Below are positions 1 through 4,956 of a stretch of DNA of 5,688 nucleotides, in pieces (position 1 is the stretch's first letter; every line of letters starts with the position of its first letter). The notes under the pieces are model-generated. The model saw nothing but the letters and a program-made list of their open reading frames with translations. It searched no databases and had not been told where the DNA came from. The position numbers and the translations under genes were made by a program. Location: NCBI GenBank assembly GCA_031255955.1, contig JAIRRO010000147.1:1-5688 (forward strand), given 5' to 3'. The DNA comes from Oscillospiraceae bacterium (GTDB lineage Bacteria > Bacillota > Clostridia > Oscillospirales > Oscillospiraceae).

Positions 1-232
1 CCGCAATCCGCTATAGCGGGGGTGAATTCCGCCCCGAGGACTCGCGCTGTGTCGTCTGCCACGCGTAAGAGGTGTTGAAGGATCGGTCTCGCGCAACCTA
101 AGCTCGTGAACCATGTCAGGCGGGGAACCGAGCAGCATTAAGCGATGTCTTAGGTGTGCCGCGAGCGCTCCGATTTGGAGCCAAACTGCGCGCGTAACGG
201 GTGTAGTGCGTTTTCGGAGGGCGGTGCGCGGT
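1..232 (+). ncRNA. ffs: Signal recognition particle RNA, large Gram-positive type (5' end outside window)
   Basis: This is the RNA scaffold of the signal recognition particle, which with Ffh targets nascent membrane and secreted proteins to the translocon. The Ffh-binding core is clear: GTGAACC at 106-112, GTCAGG at 115-120, a GGAA tetraloop at 124-127 and AGCAGC at 131-136. The three pairs closing the tetraloop are CGG/CCG (121-123 with 128-130) instead of the common TCC/GGA, so both sides have changed together and pairing is kept. Upstream, CGCAATCCGCT at 2-12, GGTGTTGA near 71-78 and GCGCAAC near 91-97 match the arrangement remembered from Bacillus scRNA, so it is the long form with an Alu-like domain. 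By that comparison about 50 bases of the 5' end are missing. The 3' end is set by GGTGCGCGGT at 223-232. Being next to dnaX supports the call. The promoter lies outside the window. Confidence 0.93.
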
Positions 233-235
233 CTG

Positions 236-258
236 AAAAAGAGGGGGCTTTGGTTGGA
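236..258 (+). promoter_or_regulatory. Ribosome binding site and leader fixing the dnaX start
   Basis: The purine-rich run AAAAAGAGGGGG (236-247) ends 11 bases before the TTG at 259. The in-frame TTG at 250 lies only 2 bases from the run, too close for good initiation. Only 26 bases separate the inferred SRP RNA end from the start codon. No independent promoter is visible between them, so dnaX is either read through from the SRP RNA promoter or transcribed from a promoter embedded in the RNA gene. Confidence 0.6.
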
Positions 259-2043
259 TTGTATCAGGCGTTGTACAGAAAATATCGTCCCCGCACGTTT
301 AACGATGTTTCGGGACAAGAGCATATTACAAGGACGCTGAAAAATCAGCTTGCCGCGGATAGATGCAGTCACGCCTATCTGTTTGTCGGTTCGCGCGGTA
401 CGGGCAAAACCACCTGCGCGAAGCTTCTTGCGCGCGCCGTAAACTGCGAAAATCCGACGGATGGCAACCCCTGCAACGTCTGCCCGTCCTGCCGCGCTGT
501 TGAAGCGGACGCCGCAACCGACGTGGTGGAGCTTGACGCCGCCTCGAACAACGGCGTCGATTACATCCGCTCGCTGCGCGACGACGCCATATTCACGCCC
601 GCGGAGCTGAAAAAACGCGTATACATCGTGGACGAGGTGCATATGCTCTCCGCCTCCGCGTTCAACGCGCTGTTGAAAATACTTGAGGAACCGCCGGAGC
701 ATCTGATGTTTATTCTGGCGACGACAGAGCTGCATCGCGTACCGGCAACCGTGGTTTCGCGTTGCCAGCGGTTTTCGTTCCGTCGTCTTTCGCGTCCCGT
801 TATCGCGGAGCGGCTGAATGTCGTCGCGGAATCCGAAGGACTCGTTTTGCACCCCGACGCCGCCGCCACGCTTGCGCGGCTGGCGGACGGCTCTATGCGT
901 GACGCGTTGAGTCTGCTTGACCGCTGCTTGGACGGCAGCTCGGATGTGGACACCGGACGTGTGCGCGAGGCTGTCGGACTGCCTCCGCGCGATTTATCGC
1001 TCTCGTTGCTGAACGCCATCGCGGAGCGCGACGCCGGACACGCTTTTGCACTGCTGGACGACCTCTACCGCGGCGGGCTGGGAATACCCGCGCTGTTCGA
1101 CGAGCTGGCTGACGCCGTCCGTGACGCGCTTGTGCTGAAGCTCGCGCCCACAGCGGAGGAGCTGCTATCCGGCACTATCGGACAGGCTGAAACGGCAAAG
1201 CTCGCCGCGCGATATGAGGCTGCCCGGCTGACGCATATCCTCTCCGCGCTATCGAAAACCCGCTCAGAGCTGACGCTCAGCGCTTTTGACAAAACGGCGG
1301 CGGAGCTGTGTCTCGCCACCCTCTGCGACGAGCGGCTGGACGCCTATCCGGAGTCGATTATCGCCCGCATTGAATCGTTGGAAAACCGTGATTATACGAA
1401 AAGCCGTTCTGATACTGCCCATTCAAACGCTGTCCATTCAAACCCTGTCCATTCCGATGCTGCCAACGAAACGGCAGCAAGATTATCTCTTTCTGATTCA
1501 TCGGATTCAATAAACCCGCAACCTATCGCAGCACACCGTGCCGAGCCGGACGCGCCGCCGTGGCAAAACGCGGAGAAGACAATACCGGCACCGCCGACAC
1601 CAAAGCAGCCTGCACCGGAGCAAACAACACCCGAACAAACAGCGCCAGCTCCGAAGCCGAAGCCTCCGGCAATTCCCGCCGAGCCTCCGAAACCGCAACC
1701 GGCGGCAGCCGCCGCAGCGGACGGCGGAGACTTCTGGAACGGGATTTTGAACCGGCTGAAGCAATCCGGAGGTATGCTGGTGCTGCCGTTTGTCTCTGAC
1801 GCGCGCGCGACGCTGACGGGCGACATTCTGACCGTTTACGTTACCGACAGCTTTGCAATAAATATGCTGGACCGCGACAACGCCAAAACGGCGCTGACGA
1901 CGGCGGCTGAAGCGGAGCTGGGGCGCACGATAGTGCTTATGACAAAGCTCAATGAACCGGAGCCTGAGCCTGCCGCGGCGGCGGTGGACGTCATCGACCG
2001 CCTCTCCGCGCGCTTCGGCGACCTCTTGGAGCTTGAAAAATAG
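259..2043 (+). CDS. dnaX: DNA polymerase III subunit gamma/tau (DnaX), complete
   Basis: This is the ATPase motor of the clamp loader, which opens and loads the beta sliding clamp and ties the replicative polymerases to the helicase. The 594-residue protein begins MYQALYRKYRP, the classic DnaX N terminus, from a TTG start. Seen in order: Walker A GSRGTGKT (44-51); zinc-binding cysteines 63, 72, 75 and 78; Walker B VYIVDEVH (121-128); sensor 1 LATT (153-156); the SRC trans-acting arginine-finger motif (167-169); sensor 2 GSMRDAL (211-217). The clamp-loader collar domain runs to about residue 380. Residues 385-490 are a Ser/His- then Pro/Ala-rich linker with two sets of 15-base tandem repeats. 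A tau-type C-terminal domain (491-594, starting DFWNGIL) closes the protein. No A-AAA-AAG slippery heptamer was seen, so there is no support for a programmed frameshift making gamma. The reading frame stays open leftward into the SRP RNA gene, which does not reflect coding. ybaB follows in the same direction. Confidence 0.97.
   Translation: MYQALYRKYRPRTFNDVSGQEHITRTLKNQLAADRCSHAYLFVGSRGTGKTTCAKLLARAVNCENPTDGNPCNVCPSCRAVEADAATDVVELDAASNNGVDYIRSLRDDAIFTPAELKKRVYIVDEVHMLSASAFNALLKILEEPPEHLMFILATTELHRVPATVVSRCQRFSFRRLSRPVIAERLNVVAESEGLVLHPDAAATLARLADGSMRDALSLLDRCLDGSSDVDTGRVREAVGLPPRDLSLSLLNAIAERDAGHAFALLDDLYRGGLGIPALFDELADAVRDALVLKLAPTAEELLSGTIGQAETAKLAARYEAARLTHILSALSKTRSELTLSAFDKTAAELCLATLCDERLDAYPESIIARIESLENRDYTKSRSDTAHSNAVHSNPVHSDAANETAARLSLSDSSDSINPQPIAAHRAEPDAPPWQNAEKTIPAPPTPKQPAPEQTTPEQTAPAPKPKPPAIPAEPPKPQPAAAAAADGGDFWNGILNRLKQSGGMLVLPFVSDARATLTGDILTVYVTDSFAINMLDRDNAKTALTTAAEAELGRTIVLMTKLNEPEPEPAAAAVDVIDRLSARFGDLLELEK
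1414..1458 (+). repeat. 15-base in-frame tandem repeat in dnaX linker (3 units)
   Basis: Three 15-base units (1414-1428, 1429-1443, 1444-1458) encode TAHSN, AVHSN and PVHSD at residues 386-400 of DnaX. The first two differ only at the first and fifth bases; the third is more diverged. They lie between the clamp-loader core and the Pro-rich linker, a region that tolerates length change. The unit length is a multiple of three, so copy-number change would keep the frame. Confidence 0.8.
1612..1641 (+). repeat. 15-base in-frame repeat in the dnaX Pro-rich linker (2 units)
   Basis: Two 15-base units (1612-1626 and 1627-1641) encode APEQT and TPEQT at about residues 452-461. They start a Pro/Ala/Lys-rich stretch that runs to the C-terminal domain. 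The codons of the two copies have diverged (CCG GAG CAA against CCC GAA CAA), so the duplication is not recent. Confidence 0.65.
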
Positions 2044-2053
2044 CACCGGCTCG

Positions 2054-2217
2054 CCCCGCGCAATAGCGCGTTTCCCGTGCATCAGCACGCAGCAATCCCG
2101 CCCCGCGCCGTAGGCGCGTAACCCCGTGCCGCAGCACATAGAAATCCCGCCGCAGCACGCAGAGGCTCGCACACGACGAGCCCCGCGCGATAGCGCGTAT
2201 CCCCGTGCCACAGCACG
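2054..2217. repeat. Array of three double-hairpin GC-rich repeats between dnaX and ybaB
   Basis: Three copies of a 36-37 base unit lie at 2054-2089, 2101-2137 and 2181-2217. Each carries two small stem-loops of consistent design. The first has arms CGCGC/GCGCG with loop AATA (2057-2070); CGCGCC/GGCGCG with loop GTA (2104-2118); and CGCGC/GCGCG with loop GATA (2184-2197). The second has arms CGTGC/GCACG with loop ATCA (2076-2089); GTGC/GCAC with loop CGCA (2126-2137); and CGTGC/GCACG with loop CACA (2204-2217). Stems are conserved while loops vary. The spacers share AATCCCG (2094-2100 and 2143-2149), and the second spacer carries an extra hairpin GGCTCG/CGAGCC (2164-2182). The array fills almost the whole gap within the presumed dnaX-ybaB transcript. 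It resembles REP/BIME-type intergenic palindromes in style. The family is not recognised and the function is unknown. Confidence 0.85.
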
Positions 2218-2231
2218 TTTAATACCATCAC

Positions 2232-2248
2232 AAGGAGGAATTATAACA
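2232..2248 (+). promoter_or_regulatory. Strong ribosome binding site of ybaB
   Basis: AAGGAGG at 2232-2238 lies 10 bases before the ATG at 2249. It selects this ATG over the in-frame ATG at 2126, which falls inside the hairpin repeats and has no Shine-Dalgarno sequence. Confidence 0.85.
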
Positions 2249-2599
2249 ATGGCGAAAAGCGCATTTCGAGGTGGTCCGCCGGGCGGCGGAATGAACATGA
2301 ACATGATAAAACAGGCGCAAAAAATGCAGGCGGAGCTGCTTCGCACCCAAAGCGAAATGGAGGAACGCGAGTTTTCGGCGACCTCCGGCGGCGGCGCCGT
2401 TACGGCGGTTGTATCCGGCAAGCACGAGCTGCTAAAGCTCGACATTTCGCCCGACGCCGTTGACCCCGAGGATGTTGAAATTCTCTCCGATATGATAATC
2501 GCAGCCATCAACGAGGCGATGCGCACCGCGGAAAAAGCCGCGGCGGAGAACATATCCCGCCTGACCGGCGGACTCAACCTCGGCAGCTTCGGGCTTTAA
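2249..2599 (+). CDS. ybaB: YbaB/EbfC family nucleoid-associated protein
   Basis: This is a small dimeric DNA-binding protein that coats the nucleoid and is linked in other bacteria to DNA repair and recombination together with RecR. The 116-residue product has a Gly/Met-rich N terminus (FRGGPPGGGMNMNM), then the family's helix starting MIKQAQKMQAELL (about residues 19-31). The central strand region is EFSATSGGGAVTAVVSGKHELLKLDISPD-like, with the family signature of a Gly-rich turn before VTAVVSG and the L-x-I-x-PDAVDPEDVE segment. The C-terminal helix runs through DMIIAAINEAMRTAEK. Length and order match the family, and position after dnaX is the conserved location. The gene is probably co-transcribed with dnaX across the hairpin array. 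Its stop (2597-2599) abuts the stop of the convergent acetyltransferase gene. recR is not found after it. Confidence 0.95.
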   Translation: MAKSAFRGGPPGGGMNMNMIKQAQKMQAELLRTQSEMEEREFSATSGGGAVTAVVSGKHELLKLDISPDAVDPEDVEILSDMIIAAINEAMRTAEKAAAENISRLTGGLNLGSFGL

Positions 2600-3409
2600 T
2601 TACAGCGCCGAAGCATCCTCCAAGCCAAAGCGATTCTTCATCAATTCAGCGAGCGCGGCGTCGGAATCTATCACGGTTTCGGTGACGCGCCCGTTTTCCA
2701 TTTGCCGAAAACGCCGCTCGGTCAACGTGACGCGCCCATCGGGCGTCGGCATCGTGCAAAAACGTATCATACGGAAAAACGATGAGGGATGCGTGGATGT
2801 GTAATGGTTCGCGACGATGAAATCCTCCGGCGGACACGCCTCTATATTAAAGGCGTACAGTACGGTGAAATCGGCGTCCGCGTCCGCGGAAAGCTCCCGC
2901 CGCTCCAGCGCGTAGCCATATCGCGGCTCTGTGACTATGCGATAAACAGCGCCGCATTGCTCGCTCACCGAACCCGCCTCCAGCGTAATAGGCTGCGCGA
3001 TGCCGTCGTTCCCGAAGCCGACATCCGCCAGATAGCGCGCCCCGTCCGCCGTAATCACAAGCAGCACCTCGTGCGTTTTCGCGCCGTATGCCCCGCCGAT
3101 AGAGCATCTGGCAAGCAGCTCCGTCACCCCGAACCCAAGCTCCCGCAGGATGTGGGCAAATAACCCGTTCATCTCGAAGCAGTATCCGCCGCGCCGCCGC
3201 GTAACGAGCTTATCAAACAGCGCGTCCCGTCCCAGCGAAATCGGCTTACCGGCAAAAACATCAAGATTTTCAAAGGGAATATGCGTTGTGTGGGCAAGAT
3301 GCAGGTCAAAAAGCGTACCCGCGTCCGCCCGCGCCGTACCGGTGAAGCCCACCCGCTCAAAATACCGCGCAAGACTCCATTCGGAGCCGGTCGTCGCCGT
3401 GTTGTTCAT
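2600..3409 (-). CDS. Arylamine N-acetyltransferase (NAT)
   Basis: This cytosolic enzyme transfers acetyl (or another acyl group) from CoA to aromatic amines, hydrazines or hydroxylamines through a cysteine intermediate. The 269-residue product is normal in length for bacterial NATs. The Cys-His-Asp triad is visible: Cys77 in RRRGGYCFE, His113 in KTHEVL and Asp129 in YLADVGFG. The N-terminal THIPFENLDVF segment (42-52) is also typical of the family. The start at 3409 (MNNTATTG) has GAGAGG about 9 bases upstream and lies about 40 bases downstream of a good promoter. The longer ATG at 3454 would sit at the predicted transcription start and is rejected. The gene is convergent with ybaB, with no spacer and no visible terminator, and divergent from the fic gene. 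Its acceptor is not predictable; roles range from xenobiotic acetylation to acyl transfer in natural-product synthesis. Confidence 0.95.
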   Translation of the reverse strand: MNNTATTGSEWSLARYFERVGFTGTARADAGTLFDLHLAHTTHIPFENLDVFAGKPISLGRDALFDKLVTRRRGGYCFEMNGLFAHILRELGFGVTELLARCSIGGAYGAKTHEVLLVITADGARYLADVGFGNDGIAQPITLEAGSVSEQCGAVYRIVTEPRYGYALERRELSADADADFTVLYAFNIEACPPEDFIVANHYTSTHPSSFFRMIRFCTMPTPDGRVTLTERRFRQMENGRVTETVIDSDAALAELMKNRFGLEDASAL

Positions 3410-3458
3410 AGTAAAAAGCCTCTCTTTTGAATAATTTATATAGCATAGCTGCACCGCT

Positions 3459-3488
3459 ATTTTAAGCCGCGGACACCGCGCTTGTCAA
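3459..3488 (-). promoter_or_regulatory. Sigma-A-type promoter of the NAT gene with a palindrome in its spacer
   Basis: Read on the minus strand, a perfect -35 box TTGACA (3483-3488) is followed after 18 bases by the -10 box TAAAAT (3459-3464). Transcription would start near 3451, giving a leader of about 40 bases before the ATG at 3409. Between the two boxes lies a perfect inverted repeat CGCGG-ACA-CCGCG (3468-3480), placed where a repressor or a MerR-like activator could act. Promoter confidence is good; the operator role is inference. Confidence 0.7.
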
Positions 3489-3522
3489 GACGGACAATTA
3501 TGGCAGCGCGTGTTTTATTATC

Positions 3523-3558
3523 CGTTATTCCAACTTCGCTTTACAACTTGAAATAACG
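3523..3558. promoter_or_regulatory. Candidate operator: inverted repeat flanking the fic -35 box
   Basis: CGTTATT (3523-3529) and AATAACG (3552-3558) form a perfect 7-base inverted repeat separated by 22 bases, straddling the -35 box of the fic promoter. The direct hexamer CAACTT also occurs at 3531, 3544 and 3583, with offsets of 13 and 39 bases. The Fic protein carries a winged-helix-like C terminus, so autoregulation at this site is possible but unproven. Confidence 0.35.
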
Positions 3559-3568
3559 ATGCTATAAT
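3540..3568 (+). promoter_or_regulatory. Sigma-A-type promoter of the fic gene
   Basis: The -35 box TTTACA (3540-3545) is followed by exactly 17 bases and a consensus -10 box TATAAT (3563-3568). The predicted transcription start is near 3575, giving a leader of about 30 bases that contains AAGGAGG (3591-3597), 9 bases before the GTG start at 3607. Confidence 0.8.
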
Positions 3569-3606
3569 CGCCGGTGGTATTTCAACTTATAAGGAGGCGT
3601 GCGGGC

Positions 3607-4770
3607 GTGAGCTCAACCGTAAACGTAAACAGAGCCGGAACCGAAAAAATTCATCTTTCGGGCGATGCGGCGTATAAATCCTTTGTGCCGTCGCCGCTGC
3701 CACCGAAGCCTCCGATAAAGCTTGACGCGGAAACGGTGATATTGCTCGTTGACGCCAATAAGCAGCTGGCTACACTGACAAGCGTTGCGGCGCATATTCC
3801 GAATGTCAATCTGTTTGTTTCTATGTATGTGCGAAAAGAGGCGTTGATGTCCTCGCAGATTGAGGGCACGCAAGCCAGCCTTGAGGATGTTCTTGACCCG
3901 TTGCTTGACGAAAACGCGAACCGCAATGTCGCCGATGTCATCAACTATGTCAACGCGACGGAATTTGCGATTAAACGCCTGAAAGAGCTGCCCTTGTGCA
4001 ACAGACTCATCAAAGAAGCGCACGCTGTATTGATGTCCGGCGTCCGCGGCGGAGAGAAAAACCCCGGCGAGCTCCGCACGTCGCAAAATTGGATCGGCGG
4101 GCAAGGCAGCACGCTGAAAAACGCCCGATTTATACCACCGGCGCCGGCTGATATGATAGATGCGATGTCCGACCTTGAAAAATACATCAACACGGACGAT
4201 GAATTGGATGTGCTAATCCGCGCCGCGCTAATACATTATCAGTTTGAAACGATACACCCGTTTTTAGATGGCAACGGACGCGTCGGACGGTTGCTTGTCA
4301 CACTGTTTCTGATGGAGAAAAATGCGCTCCCCACCCCCGCCCTCTACATCTCATATTTTCTGAAGAAGAACCGCGTCGAATACTATGACCGTATGACAGA
4401 GGTTCGCGCCAAGGGCAATTACGAACAGTGGGTGAGGTTTTTTTTACGAGCGATTCTTGAATCGGCGCGGGACGCCGTGGAAACCATTCTCAGGATGTCC
4501 GCGCTGCACGCGAAAAATCACGAAATAGTGAAGAGAATGGGCAGGGCGTCCACAACGGCGCTGGCAGTGCTTGAATATCTTGAATCCAATCCAATTATCG
4601 ATGTCGGCAAAACTGCGGCGGCGCTTGCCATATCGTGGGGCGCGGTGTCAGCGGCTGTAAAACGCCTCACGGACATCGGCATACTCTCGCAGACCGCGGG
4701 CGTCAGGCGCGGGCGGATATTTTCGTACACCGCATACCTTGACCTGCTCCGCGAGGGGACGCAACGCTGA
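3607..4770 (+). CDS. Class II Fic-domain protein (probable AMP transferase) with C-terminal winged helix
   Basis: Fic enzymes usually transfer AMP from ATP to a hydroxyl side chain of a target protein. The 387-residue product starts at GTG 3607, set by AAGGAGG 9 bases upstream; an ATG at 3574 lies at the predicted transcription start and is rejected. The complete active-site motif HPFLDGNGRVGR is at residues 217-228, with catalytic His217 and phosphate-binding residues intact. The N-terminal domain carries the inhibitory helix motif S-x-x-x-E-G (Ser82-Gly87, with Glu86 as the expected ATP-blocking glutamate), placing it in class II and making it self-inhibited without a separate antitoxin. 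After the Fic core (about 110-290), residues 310-380 (TALAVLEYLESNP, then VGKTAAALAISWGAVSAAVKRLTDIGIL) look like a winged helix-turn-helix, as in the Shewanella/Bacteroides Fic group. No antitoxin gene is adjacent. A T8 run (4438-4445) encodes Phe278-Phe279-Leu280. Targets are unknown. Confidence 0.95.
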   Translation: MSSTVNVNRAGTEKIHLSGDAAYKSFVPSPLPPKPPIKLDAETVILLVDANKQLATLTSVAAHIPNVNLFVSMYVRKEALMSSQIEGTQASLEDVLDPLLDENANRNVADVINYVNATEFAIKRLKELPLCNRLIKEAHAVLMSGVRGGEKNPGELRTSQNWIGGQGSTLKNARFIPPAPADMIDAMSDLEKYINTDDELDVLIRAALIHYQFETIHPFLDGNGRVGRLLVTLFLMEKNALPTPALYISYFLKKNRVEYYDRMTEVRAKGNYEQWVRFFLRAILESARDAVETILRMSALHAKNHEIVKRMGRASTTALAVLEYLESNPIIDVGKTAAALAISWGAVSAAVKRLTDIGILSQTAGVRRGRIFSYTAYLDLLREGTQR

Positions 4771-4811
4771 TTGACGCGCTTGAGGGTTTTCTTGTCGTAT
4801 GTTTGCCAGAA

Positions 4812-4830
4812 AAGATAATCCTCTTATCTT
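4812..4830 (-). terminator. Weak hairpin between the convergent fic and SLH genes
   Basis: AAGATAA (4812-4818) and TTATCTT (4824-4830) form a perfect 7-base inverted repeat with a 5-base loop. On the minus strand the stem is followed by TTCT, so with the arm it gives CTTTTCT, a short T tract. It could end transcription of the SLH gene. The stem is AT-rich and weak. Otherwise 4771-4956 shows only a Gln/Asn/Thr-type open reading described under findings. Confidence 0.35.
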
Positions 4831-4956
4831 GTCGATTCGTGGAATACCGGTCCCGAGTCGCGCACTGTATCGCGGACGATAACCTGCACCCCATCAGGAG
4901 CTGCTTGGTAATAAGCCGGGCGTGTAGTTGTTGTGTTGTTTTGTTGCTTTACGCCG

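Noticed and set aside
154..258. Longer dnaX start at ATG 154
   Set aside because: This stretch is conserved SRP RNA sequence, the extra residues do not resemble DnaX, and the family N terminus MYQALYRKYRP begins exactly at TTG 259 with a ribosome binding site.
610..615. A6 run in dnaX as a programmed frameshift site for the gamma subunit
   Set aside because: The run is followed by CGC, not G, so it is not the A-AAA-AAG heptamer, and it lies before Walker B, where a shift would give a useless product.
2054..2217. CRISPR array
   Set aside because: There are only three units with unequal spacing (47 and 80 bases), the units are themselves double palindromes, and the spacers are partly shared.
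2126..2248. N-terminal extension of ybaB from ATG 2126
   Set aside because: It would translate the hairpin repeats, lacks a ribosome binding site, and makes the protein 41 residues longer than the family; ATG 2249 has AAGGAGG.
1507..2577. 356-codon open reading frame on the minus strand
   Set aside because: It runs antisense to the dnaX 3' part, the hairpin array and ybaB, is rich in Arg/Cys/Ser as expected for a GC-rich shadow frame, and has no recognisable domain.
3410..3454. Longer NAT start at ATG 3454
   Set aside because: It coincides with the predicted transcription start, has no ribosome binding site, and adds 15 residues without family similarity.
4771..4800. Intrinsic terminator directly after fic
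   Set aside because: GGTTTTCTT is T-rich, but no stable stem precedes it.
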